Shown piece after piece: positions 50,291-61,203 of a DNA stretch of 64,000 nucleotides (its first letter is position 1; each line of letters starts with the position of its first letter). Source of the DNA: Takakia lepidozioides (taxonomy: Eukaryota; Streptophyta; Takakiopsida; Takakiales; Takakiaceae). A program made the translations under genes and the position numbers. The notes beneath the pieces are model-generated. The model saw only the letters and a list, made by a program, of their open reading frames with translations. It had not been told where the DNA came from and did not search any database. Where the stretch lies: the NCBI GenBank assembly GCA_030704615.1, contig CM060733.1, forward strand, positions 18,910,001 through 18,974,000, in the 5' to 3' direction.

Positions 50291-52492
50291 TTGACCATGA
50301 AACTCGAATACAATGTTATGTCTTTCGGTCTTACAAATGCTCCAGCAATTTTTCAACACATGATGAATGACATATTTCGAGAATTTTTAGATGACTTTAT
50401 AATCATCTATTTGGACAATATTTTGACATTTTCACATAATGAAGAAGAAAATGATCGTCATGTACGCCTTGTCCTTGATAAATTGAGGGAAAAAAAGACT
50501 ATATGTCAAGTTGGAAAAATATCTTTTCCTCAATCTGAAGTCGAATTTTTGGGCTACATTATTTCCGACAAATGAGTCTTTATGGATCAGAAGAAAATAC
50601 AAACAATCATCGAGTGAATTAAACCAACTTCGGTCCGAGATGTACAATGTTTTCTAGGATTTGCAAATTTCTATAGAATCTTTATCAATGACTACTCCAA
50701 AATTGTTGCACCATTGACACGACACAGGGAAGGAAAAATTTATATAAGACGAGAAGGCTGACCAAACATTTAAAAAGCTGAAGCAAGCATTTACAACAGC
50801 TCCAATATTGGTACATGCAGACCCATCTAAACCATTATTTTTAGAAGCAGATGCATCGGACTTTGCACTTGGCGCGGTACTCTCCCAATACGGTACAGAT
50901 GGCCAACTTCACCTTGTTGGTTCTCGTTCTCGCAAATTTTCCGCTACGGAGATCAATTATGAAATCCATGAGAAAGAACTTCTAGCGATTATCGATGTTT
51001 TTGAGGAGTGACGTCATCTATTGGAGGGAGCTAAACATCAGGTCATTATCTATACCGATCACAAAAACCTCGAGTATTTTATGAGTGCTCGTGTTTTGAA
51101 TCGACGTAAAGCCAGATGGGGTATGTTACTAGCAAGATTTAATTTTGTTATTATCTATCGCCCCAGACATCTTCAAGGGAAACCCGATGCTCTTTCTCGA
51201 CGATCATATCTTGCGCCGAAACAAGGGGAGACAGCTTTCGACCAACAAAAATCCATCATCTTGAAACCAACAAATCTCCAATTGAATATGTTATCCATGT
51301 CCACCTATGACGATGCAGAGATCATAAAGGAGATTCAGGAAGCACTGAAGAGCGACCAATTTGCTACGACACTACGCAGTCAACTAAATCGACCTCGAGA
51401 TAACCCACAAGTTAAAAACGACTTCGAATTCAAAGATGATTTACTTTATTTCAAGGGAATTCTTTATGTACCTCCAGGACCTACACGACTTCGAATTCTT
51501 CAAACATATCATGATCTTCCGGCTGCATGACATTTCGGCTTCAACAACACATTTCATTCCATGTAATAAGACGGTTACCGGCGAAGAAATTGCAATACTC
51601 TTCCTCAATAATATCTACCGCATTCATGAACTCTTGAAGGACATCGTATCTGATCGAGGACCACAGTTCATATTAAATTTTTGGAGGGGATTATTTCACA
51701 TATTGGATACTAAGATCAACCTCTCTACAGCAAATCATCCACAGACTGATGATCAAACCGAACGTGTAAACTAGATTTTGGAGCAGTATCTTCGCTGTAC
51801 AATAAATTATCATCAAGACAATTGGACGGACCTTCTGTCATTGGCTGAGTTTGCCTACAACAACTCTATGCATTCTTCGACCAAACAAACTCCATTTTTC
51901 TCCAATTATGGTCATCATTCTTGAGCAAACCCTTTCCACATGAAGACTGTTGAAAGTCATGCTGCAGAAAACCTTGTTACGATTCACAAGGAGCTTACAT
52001 TCCACTTCGTAGAAACTCAAAAACAATACAAGGAGTATGCAGATAAACGTCGTCAACTCCAACCCCAGTTCAAGGTCGGAGATCGTGTGTGGCTTCTTCG
52101 ACGGGATATACAAACCTCGCGACCATCAAGGAAATTGGATTACCAACGTCTGGGACCATTCAAACTTATTCGACAAAATAAATCCGGTCAGTTTTCGGCT
52201 TGAACTCCCACAAAGTATGCACATCCATCCAGTCTTTCATGTTTCATTGTATCATCCATCGAATATTCTAGGGAGAGTCTCCGTACCACCTCCACCAATC
52301 GAAGTCAATCAGGAAATTGAGTATGAAGTCGACGAAGTCCTAGAGTCTCGCATCAAGTATAAATGTCTTGAGTATTTCGTATATTGAAAAGGCTACGACA
52401 TCAGCGAACGAACGTGGGAACCTTCATCCAACCTCGCCAATGCATCTGACAAAGTCCAAGAGTTTCATCAACGATATCCAGCTAAGCCCTGA
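50291..52492 (+). pseudogene. Gypsy pol remnant: RT, RNase H, integrase, chromodomain
   Basis: RT starts within the conserved FGLTNAPAIFQHMMNDIFRE region. The catalytic box reads IIYLDN, not YLDD, so the second aspartate is lost. RNase H follows ([29 protein letters not shown]), interrupted by a TGA at 51009. Integrase has the start of the zinc-binding region (YHDLPAA, stop, HFGFN), then jumps to HFIPCNKTVTGEEIA. The rest of the zinc domain and the first catalytic Asp are therefore deleted. DIVSDRGPQF and NHPQTDDQTERVN remain. The C-terminal chromodomain reads EYEVDEVLESRIKYKCLEYF, VY, stop, KGYDISERTWEP, with W replaced by TGA. Confidence 0.9.
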
Positions 52493-53106
52493 GCTCCACG
52501 TCAATAAGACGTCACAACGATGATGTCAGCCAAGTTAGCTTCAAGGTGAAGACTCCACATTCAGTGTACTTGATACACGCTAATAAAGAAGGATCATCAC
52601 ACATCAATATATAGCTACACTTCCAGCACTCTTGCATCTTGTATTGACAGCATGGAGTCACAGGAACCAGATCCATTGGAGCTGTCATTTACCCAACTAC
52701 CAGATCAGTCGTTCCGACTCTCACGACCTTCAACATCACGCCGACGCTCTCGAGACGATGGACCACCAATGCGACGCGTACTTCTTCGTCTGGACCCCGT
52801 ACGACGACAAGTGGAGCCTACTCGAAGTCTGTTAATTATGTTGGAGGTTGAGGCTTCGAACCCAGAGGGCAACGAAATCGTTTGAAGACAGTTTTGAGAA
52901 TCAGAATACTCAAATCATTGCGTGTTCCTAAGTTCAAGATGTTGGACACTATCGATGGTTGCAAGGACCTGTAAATCATTTGAGTCAAGATCGAAGAGTC
53001 GAATACTTGACAAGTACCATTCGTCGGATTTTGGATTTTCTCCAACTCTAAGCAAGACCAAGATTTTACCGCTCCTCGAGGAACTCGGCGCTAGTGGAGG
53101 GGGTGA
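52493..53106. other. Region between pol and the 3' LTR
   Basis: About 0.6 kb between the chromodomain stop and the LTR. A plus frame at 52652-52885 reads MESQEPDPLELSFTQLPDQS, then an Arg/Ser-rich stretch (SRPSTSRRRSRDDGPPMRR). I do not recognise it. It may be an extra ORF of the element or gag-derived sequence moved by deletion. The polypurine tract ends the region. Confidence 0.4.
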
Positions 53107-53654
53107 TGTCACGGACATAACCCAGAGGAACTTACTAGGAGTAAATACCAGAAGTTACCAAGTTATCATGTTACCAAAAATTACCGTGATCTATCATGAT
53201 TTATCATTATTTACCGGGAGTTTACCAAATTATCAAGAGTAACTTGGGAAACTGCTCAGGAAGCTTCCTTGGAAGAAATTTCTCCATCAACATACCTCAT
53301 TTGTTTAAGGAAACTTCCCCATCAAGAAACCTTTGTTTAACCTTGGAAACTTCTCCATCAAGAAACCTCCTAGTAGCCAGTATATATATGAGGCGAGACT
53401 GGACACTCTTCAGTCTCGCCAACACCAGTTCAAGCTACTCTTATTTCCAGTTCCCAGTACTCCAATCCAGTTTCCAACATTCCAGTATTCAAGTCATGTT
53501 CCAATATCTTGTACTCTTGTTCATTGTTATAAAGATCGTCTTGATTCCTATTTACTCATCGTGCATTCGGCCACGCCAACTTTGACTTCTTGTCTAGTCT
53601 TGTGCTTCTAGTCTGATCTCTTGTTTGTGTTCAGTCCTGTTCTCGTCCTTGACA
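53107..53654 (+). repeat. 3' LTR
   Basis: Matches the 5' LTR from TGTCACGG to CTTGACA. It differs by scattered substitutions and by a duplicated segment around CAAGAAACCTTTGTTTAACC (53324-53345). Followed by the TGTGT target duplication. Confidence 0.9.
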
Positions 53655-55060
53655 TGTGTCATCACTCTTATCCATAAGAAAAATGATCAGGACAACCTTT
53701 CTAATTACAGACCAATCCCTTTTCTGGACTCCTCTTACAAAATAATTGCTTTAAGGCCCTTGCGATTCGCTTACAGCCCCAGCTAGCCAAGCTTGTCCGT
53801 CCTAAACAGACTGATTTTCTGAAGCATAGGATGATCCTAGACAATATCCTACTGGCTAATGAGGCCCTACACCTTGGCTATGCTCATGCTTGACTTTGAG
53901 AAAGCTTTTGACAATATAAATTGGGAATACCTTCTAAGTGCACTCAATACGACGGAAATCAATGGTAATTTCCAATGTTGGGCGGTTATTTACTCGTCTC
54001 TAATAACAATTGGTTATCTATCCGGTTATATATATAACCGCAAGAGATGAAAAATTGAAATAACCGGTCCCGTTAGGAACCGGCAGAGTGTAGGCATACA
54101 AGTAACCGGTCCCAATAGTAACCGGCGGAGGCCAACATTTTAGAAATTGATGTAGACAACCGGTTGGGTGTTTTTTAAGTGGACGGTTATGAATATATAT
54201 ATTGGGTCTAATAACCTAAGGTTATGAGTGGCGGTTCTGAGGTGTGTCCTTGGCTAAATTCATGAATGGGCTTGCGAGGGCTTCATATATTGAAGCACAT
54301 TGAAACATTATGATAGGACATTGTATTTTTTGAAATCCCCATTGATGAGCCCACTTCATTTAGTAATTCCAGATGCATGTGTCATATATCTAAAATATAT
54401 CTGAAAGCCAGCTGTATTGTACAGGCTTGAAAATCTATTTATGATTGATAGAAGTTTCAGCTATAATTTCATATTATTTTTTAAATAAATAAATAAATAT
54501 ACATAATCGGTTAACCCTCAGTTATAGCAAAAATGATAACCAGATTTATGGATACCCGGCTGAAAAAACATATCACTCTTAACCGCAACCGGCAGGTTAT
54601 TAGAAAGTCAATAAATCGAAGTAACCGGCCGACAAGGTTCTTTCAATAGAGTTCCAATGTAACCGCAACCACATGTTAGCAAAAAATATAAATAACCGCC
54701 CAACATTGGTAATTTCCTCAAATGGATACAAATACTGCTTTCATCTGCCTCCAACAAGGCTTTACTCATCTCTTGAATGTGTCATCCTTGGAAAACAAAT
54801 CTTCATATAGGGAGAATGGTTGTTTGGAAAAGTTTCTTGTTGTAAACATGTGTGGTTATGAATTCAATTGGTTGTCGGATCCCATGTTTATCGAGGTTTC
54901 TTGTCATCTTTTCCCAGAGCAAAAGTATTCCATTCAATCGGTTCTCTTCGAATGAATTAGGTATCCTCTACTCTAAATCTATATGGAATCCATATCAAAA
55001 TAATAGCTTGGGAATTGAGTTTTTTCTGGAATGGAGCTTGTTCTACTCAGATTAAGTCTA
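53655..55060 (+). pseudogene. LINE ORF2 fragment, interrupted by a hAT-type element
   Basis: To the right of the LTR element the plus strand reads CVITLIHKKNDQDNLSNYRP, then (in another frame) LMLDFEKAFDNINWEYLLSA followed by LNTTEINGNF. After the inserted element, FLKWIQILLSSASNKALLIS continues the same RT segment. Further on, SFFWNGACSTQIKS resembles the FxWxG block of LINE C-termini. Several frameshifts, stops and a deletion are present. The LTR retrotransposon apparently inserted next to or into this LINE, because CVITLIHKK begins directly at its target duplication. Confidence 0.8.
53973..54708. mobile_element. Nonautonomous hAT-type DNA transposon (736 bp) inside a LINE
   Basis: Perfect 20-bp terminal inverted repeats CAATGTTGGGCGGTTATTTA (53973-53992 and the complement of 54689-54708) are flanked by 8-bp direct duplications GTAATTTC (53965-53972, 54709-54716). 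The ends begin CA and finish TG, and the 8-bp duplication is typical of hAT. Both subterminal regions are dense in the motif AACCGG or TAACCG in both orientations, like transposase-binding repeats. No transposase frame is present. Removing it with one duplication copy restores the LINE RT reading NGNF-LKWIQ. Confidence 0.92.
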
Positions 55061-55569
55061 ATCAACGTATATGTATATTGCATTTTCGATGTGATCACTG
55101 TCAGGACAACAAATGTATGTTATAGAGAAGATCTAAAATATTTAATATAGAAACCTATTGTGAGAATATAATTTACACAAACATAATTGTGACCTATAGG
55201 TTTATAATATCAAAAATGTGTATAATAAATTTGTCATATTAAAGTTTCGCAGAAAAATGTCGCATACATAACATGTTTGGATGTGACTCTAATGTGAACT
55301 TCGCTTTAAATATCTGCTCGTAGTTCTTGTTGCCTTATTCATTTGTTGTGATTCGTGCTCATTTGAGCATAGTTTTATACAATTTAAAGTTAGTCTTCTT
55401 ATTTCTGTTGCATGAGCATAGACACCGTTTGCTATGGAATATTCTTTGGATATCTTAAATTTACTCGTTATATTCTACTTGTTCATGAGCATGCTCACCC
55501 ACTACACAACCTCTAAAAGTAGTCTTTAGGGGGTCATAATTTGACTCTAGAAATTATACGTAGGTGGGG
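55061..55569. other. AT-rich spacer, no supported gene
   Basis: No reading frame or repeat structure that I can name. Probably decayed transposon sequence. Confidence 0.4.
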
Positions 55570-56580
55570 ACTTTAACCCTTAAGTTTCCAAGCCCTTTTT
55601 GGACTTTTTACCAATTTTGGGTACCCAGCTGCAGTAAATTGCCCCTAGAAACTTACCAAAAATCATCCAGAGATTCCAGCCTTATAACAGTGGGCCCAGC
55701 TCATTTATGCATGACATACCAAAAAATGAGCCAAGTCCACCGTGTAAATTGTGAGATTATAATGGTGGCCCGGACCTCAAATATCGGGTCCCAAAGAAAA
55801 AGTGAGAAAGAAATTGGTTTGACCAAATCAAAACCTAGCTTTATCCAATTTTGCTTGCCCCAAGACCCACCATTTCCAAATCAATAGTGGAGTGGCTATG
55901 ACCCCACTAAATTGCAGGGCCAACTGATTTTTTCACCTATGGTTGTTTTGCATGCAATTACATAGGGGTTGAAATCTCAAAATTGACAAGAGAAAATGTG
56001 CCTCCAAATTAAGTACTTTTAAAAAAAAAAGCCAATGGTGGATGTGTGTATGTAATGCTCAACAAAATTGCTAATTTTCTGCAAAACAAATGGCCTTTGG
56101 AGTGCAATCTAAATTCTGATGCCTACTAGCATTTCAAGCGAAGCTTTGGCAGTATTTTCCGACGGAATATACTCTATTATGGAGGCCACATTTTGGCCGT
56201 CTCCCCTTACCCTTTATATTGCAGCGGCTGGCCCGCGGAGAGCCCTGCGTTTCATCCTGTCAAACCCGTCCCAAAAATAAAGGCCATTGGGTGGGCTGCC
56301 GGCACGCCCTAAACATGTTTTGGGCTTGTTTACCTGCCACGTTAGTGGTCAACAGGCCCTTTTCAGGCCCAAAACGTGATAAATTATCTAAGATATTTTA
56401 TGTAGGTCGTAGTTTTTAAAAAAATAAAATAAAAAATCTGTTTGCATCATACTCGGGACAAATCCCTTGTCATTAAAGCTTCAGGAGTGGCCCCATCAGA
56501 TTAGATCTGCAAATTTTAGGTTGAACTGAAAATTCAAAGTGACCTGATTTAGGTCGCTTGGGAACTTAAGGGTTAAAAGT
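55570..56580. mobile_element. Possible DNA transposon with about 25-bp inverted ends
   Basis: The left end (GACTTTAACCCTTAAGTTTC, CAAGC) and the complement of the right end (ACTTTTAACCCTTAAGTTCC, CAAGC) match with one indel and one mismatch, about 1.0 kb apart. No convincing target duplication was found and no transposase is visible inside. It could be a MITE-like element or an inverted repeat of other origin. Confidence 0.4.
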
Positions 56581-56625
56581 GAATGAGGATAGTTGGCATT
56601 GAATTTATCCAAATATTGTCACATT

Positions 56626-59064
56626 AAAGCCCTTCTTATACTGTTACTATTTATGGCTTGCTTAAGCCCATAATTGACCTTTGCTAATCTAATGCTCATA
56701 TGACATTCATGATGCTAATGAATGATGTTTTGAGGCCTTTCATGGGAAAAATTGTGGTTGATTTTATTGATGACATATTGATCTACAGTAAAACAGTCGA
56801 GGAACATGTGGTTCATCTCCGTCAAGTTCTAACAACCTTACGCAGGGTTACACTGTATGCTAATCCAAACAAGTGTAAGTTGTTCAAATTTGAGGTGGAG
56901 TAATTTAGGACACATTGTGTCAGTGGGTGGTGTCAAGATGGATCCTAAGAAGGTAACTGTCATACTCAGATGGCCTAGACCACTTGATGTGGTATCGTTG
57001 CAGTCATTTTAGAGTTTTTCTGGTTTGGGAAGTATGTCAAGAACTACTCACGAATTACAGCTCCGCTTACTGATTTGTTACAAGGTAGCAAGTTGTACGA
57101 GTGGACTGCGTTACAACAAGAAGGTTTTGATATCTTAAAACATGTTGTAGCTACAACACCTGTATTAAAGATTGTAGATCTACAAAAGCCTTTTGTGTTG
57201 GAAATGGACGCTAGTCGCATTGCTGTTGGAGCGGTCCTAAGTCAGGAGGGTCGGCCAGTTGCTTTTGAGAATCGAAAGCTTAGTCTAGCTCAACAGAGAT
57301 ACCCCACACATGAGCAAGAGTTGTATGCTACTATACATGCATTAAAAGTTTGGAGGCACTACTTGTATGGGGCAGTGTTTACGGTCTATATGGATCATAA
57401 GACACTTACCTATTTATTAACCAACTTGATCTCAAGGGACGTCAAGCTCGATGGACTGAATTGATGCAGGAATTCCACATGGAGTTTCGGTACCGAAGAG
57501 GTAAAGATAATGTGGTAGCTGATGCATTATCTCGTATTATGTATCAGATGGCTTTTACAATAATAGACAACTCTCTCCTAGCGGAGATAATAGAAGCTCA
57601 CAGAGAGGATGGCATATCCTAAGAGTGTGGGAAAGGGTTAACCAAGACAATATTGCGCAGAGTGATGGATCAGTTTCATCTGAGTCCACCACTAAAGTCC
57701 ACACATACACCATTGAGGATGTTTTGGTGAAACGGAAAGACAAAGTTTGCATTCCAAGTTCAAGAGAACTTCGAAAGAAGATTCTTACAGAATATCATGT
57801 CAGTCCTTGTGCAGGACATCCATGGGTTGAGAAAACTTGTGAGTTAGTGCGACGCCACTTTTGGTGGCCTAAGCTCAAGGCAGACGTGCAAGAGTATGTG
57901 ACACATTGTTTCAGGTGTCAGACCTCACTAAAGTAGAACACCTGAAGTCTCCATGATTGTTACATTCGTTAGAAATCTCCACCAGGTCGGTGGGAAAACA
58001 TTTCCATGGATTTTATGACTGATTTGCCTATGACACAACATGGAAAAAATGCAACTCTAGTGGTTGTAGACAGATTGTCCAAGATGGCTCATTTTATTCC
58101 TACTAAGAAGGCTGTGGGAGCTCCTAAAGTAGCGGAGTTGTTTGTTCAACATGTGTTTCGTCTGCATGGATTATCTAAGTCCATAGTATCAGACAGAGAT
58201 CCTAGATTTACTAGTCATTTCTGGACAACCGCGTTAAGACATTAGATACAAAGCTAAACATGAGCAGTGGAGATCATCCACAAAGTGATGGACAAACTGG
58301 GAGAATAAATCAGGTTCTAGAAGATATGTTGCGGGCCTATGTAAGTGACAGACCAACCTCATGGGAGAAGTATTTGCCATTGTTAGAATTTGCATACAAT
58401 GACAAAAAACATGCTTCAACCTGTAGGGACAAGTCCATTTGAGCTAGTATATGGATATAGACCCACGAACCCAATTATGATTGGATTTCCACATAATGTA
58501 CCTAGTGCAGCAAAGTTTGTAACTCAGATGCAAGTGCACCTAGCAAGTGCAAGGTTGCATATCCGTAAGGCCTCAGATCGGGCTAAGATCTGAGGATCAG
58601 GGAATTTAAGGTGGGGGACAAAATGTTCCTACTGATACCATCATCTTCACCTCTCCTCGATATTGTGGACCTTGGTTGATTGTGAAATGCATATAAGCTA
58701 GAGCTTCCAGAGTCATATAAGATACATCCAATGTTTCATGTTAGTAAGCTCGAGAGATACTTACATGATGGGGATAATTTGGTAGAAGGAACTATACTTT
58801 TACAGGAAGGGTCGGAGAGTGACCAACATGGATCTTGACGAATTGCGTAGTATCTCATCAAGGAGTGTTTGGTTCCATGGCACGAGCTTCTTTTGACTAA
58901 CGCTATGTGTGAGTCTGAGCAGACACTGAGACAGAGATACCCAGACTTTGTCATTGAGGACAATGACTAAGCTTCGAAGGGGTAGAGAATGTCACAGCCA
59001 AGATTAGCAAAGGTCAATTATGGGCTTAAGCAAGCCATAAATAGTAAAAGTATAAGAAGGGCTT
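56626..59064 (+). mobile_element. Second Ty3/gypsy element, rearranged: pol between inverted LTR-like ends
   Basis: Pol remnants run from 56700 to about 58980. A putative 3' LTR begins TGTCACAGCCAAG at 58991. At the left, 56626-56692 is an inverted copy of about 67 bp of that LTR start (58999-59064), including GCTTGCTTAAGCCCATAATT. The normal same-orientation 5' LTR, gag, protease and the N-terminal half of RT are missing. The right limit of the LTR could not be placed; it may extend beyond 59064. Confidence 0.7.
56700..58980 (+). pseudogene. Gypsy pol remnant: RT, RNase H, integrase
   Basis: RT starts at TFMMLMNDVLRPFMGK and includes the catalytic region VVDFIDDILIYSK (intact DD). RNase H: FVLEMDASRIAVGAVLSQEG and YMDHKTLTYLL. 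Integrase: HPWVEKTCELVRRHFWWPKL with CFRCQTS, MDFMTDLP with VVVDRLSKMAHFIPTKKA, SDRDPRFTSHF, and DHPQSDGQTGRINQVLEDML. It ends IHPMFHVSKLERYL and a degenerate RQRYPDFVIEDND stretch. Frames are broken at about 56901, 57000, 57464, 57600, 57936, 58245 and 58440. The sequence differs clearly from the first element, so it is another lineage. Confidence 0.9.
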
Positions 59065-61203
59065 TAAGCAAAGCCCTATATAATAAAAATATATATATAG
59101 ACAAAGTCAAGATTGGCAAAAGTCTAAAAGAAGGCTAGAGCCAAGTAAAGCAAAAAATAAGCTTTAAGAGCATGAAGGGATCATATCAGGAATAGCTACA
59201 ACCTGGATATCTTAAGAGCAAGGAGGTGAGACCTCAAAGAATACTTAAAGGGGATCTGGTGTTTAGTCTAGGAAGGAGATTACATAGAGAACAAAAGGAC
59301 AAGTAGTCAGAGAGCGTGACGATCATATGTGGAACTACTCTGAGTCTTGAGAGAGCAAGACAGTCTTAGCACCAAGAGGGATCATGTACTCTTTAGCAAG
59401 CATGTAAGAGATGTCTTTGAGGTTGGGAGGTTATCTTGCTCATAGGTGGCTTAGTTGTAAAGCACTTTCCATAAGAGGTTTGATCATTACAAATATTGTC
59501 ATCACAGATAGTAGGGTTTAGGGTATATGCTCCTACATACGATATGGAAATTTGTTTGGGTATCTACAGCTGAAACCATGTAAATTTTTAGTTTCGCGTT
59601 GGGAAATTGTATCTTAAAAACGTAGTAGTTTCAGGGGTGAGAGTTTCCTCTTGACAAATTATCCATAGGACGTGAGAACCTTAAAGGTCATTTGAAGTCT
59701 CACCGCCCATTCTCGAGCCTATATTGGAAAGGGCCTAATATCGTGTGATGATGTGAGAAAATCCCACGCCGATAGGGTAACATGTTTATCATGTATAGGG
59801 GTTACTTGTTTTTTATGTGTTGCGATTAGTGCCTAGGTGAGCAATTGAAAACAGTTTCACATAATTTTTAATTTCTCAAATTTTCGTTTCGCTATGGAAT
59901 ATTCCTGATGTGTCTTGGGAATATTTGAATTATGCCCTTCTCCTCACGTGAGCTACCCAACCAACCTCACAGAATTTATGTCTTTCACGCAACGCCTCAT
60001 GTCATGGTACCCTACAAGGTAATTTTCAGGTCTTCCTCATTTCTTTTTCTTTTCCCTCACTTTACTATTATGATTTTCGATCATAATAGATAATTTTTGT
60101 TTTTTTCTTAATTTTTGCAAACAGGGGACAAAGGCCCTGAAATTATCATAAACCTAAAATTTTCCAATCATATTTTTGGGTTAAAGTAACAAATTCGTTA
60201 GCTGGCATGTATTACTAATTGCCATTGCATCTCTTACTAGCAAGCCCCTTTCCAATATGCCTATAGTGGGCTAACCCACAAAGTTTTGGTTCCCATGCAT
60301 GGGAACTAGAAACAAGATGCACATTTTTTTTTGTTTCGAAATGGTACACATCACAGGGCTTTCCTTTGACTGAGTCAAGCCTTGTGAATCAAATATCACC
60401 ATTCTAAGTTAGAGTGAGAAACTTGGAAGGATATGTCCCTCCATTTGCATTCCACACTGGAGTACAGTATGCAGAGTACACACTGCAGTGAGCAGCATCT
60501 TACTTGTGAAAAACACACACTTTTGAAAGACAAGTGTGGGGAGCTGTTTGAACAGCTTGAATGCATAATGTTGAAAAGATATGAGAGAAGCTTTGGGGGT
60601 AATGTGTGGGAGAAGCTTAGGAGAGAAGTGAGTGCTTTGTTTATAGGGAGAGACCCAATAGTTTGTGGGACACAAGTTATGTGAGAAGGATGGGCTGGTA
60701 AGAAAAATGGCAGACGTGCAACAGGCTGGATGTTTCCTGCCGTCGACAACACGATGTGGATCTGGCACGGGATGATCACCGACCTGCCAATGGGTGCGAG
60801 GTCGGTGGGCTTGGGATGTTTCGAATGCTTGAGAGTGATGAAGAGGCAGGAACAAATAACATGGGACACAGTTGGGCAGGCAGCATATCTGGCACCTAAG
60901 TGGTAGCCGGCCTGCAAAGGCAACGGTCTTATTTGAGCCTGCGATCCCAACGGATGGGCGTGTCAGCTTTGCCTATATTACCTCAAAGTAGCGCTAGATT
61001 GATGCATTCTTTCCTACATACCCCCGCTGCAGCTGCCTGACCCGTAACCATTCTCGCAGATTACTGCAGATGCATCACCGTCAGTCAAGTGAAGCGCGAA
61101 GTTGTAGCAGCTGGTGAATTTGCATATAAGCGGTGCTCTTCAGATTCGATGTCCTGCTAGCTGAGGAGTACAACTACCGGTTGTTCTGCTTTGGGACAGT
61201 GCT
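59065..61203. other. LTR-like remainder and upstream region of the thaumatin-like gene
   Basis: About 59065-59700 may be the rest of the second element's LTR. A GGGGACAAAGGCCC module with a T-rich flank lies at 60095-60140, minus orientation, like the retroposon tails elsewhere. Frames at 60396-60950 (minus) and 60433-60684 (plus) overlap each other and have no known domain. The right end must contain the promoter of the gene starting at 61204. Confidence 0.4.

Larger units (their letters stand above)
49599..53654 (+). mobile_element. Ty3/gypsy chromovirus LTR retrotransposon, internally deleted
   Basis: 5' LTR 49599-50144 and 3' LTR 53107-53654, both beginning TGTCACGG and ending CTTGACA, are flanked by 5-bp duplications TGTGT (49594-49598, 53655-53659). 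A polypurine tract (GTGGAGGGGGTGA) precedes the 3' LTR. The internal region is only about 3.0 kb. Gag, protease and the first part of RT are missing. RNase H, part of integrase and a C-terminal chromodomain remain. The LTRs show many substitutions and a small insertion around 53330-53345, so the insertion is not recent. All reading frames are broken. Confidence 0.93.

Noticed and set aside
52652-52885. Host gene inside the LTR retrotransposon
   Set aside because: The Arg/Ser-rich frame matches no family known to me and lies between the element's own chromodomain and polypurine tract. It is left as an unexplained element segment.
60396-60950. 184-codon minus-strand frame and overlapping frames upstream of the thaumatin-like gene
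   Set aside because: Three overlapping frames on both strands, none with a domain, and rich in Ser, Leu and Cys as in random sequence. This is more likely promoter and spacer.
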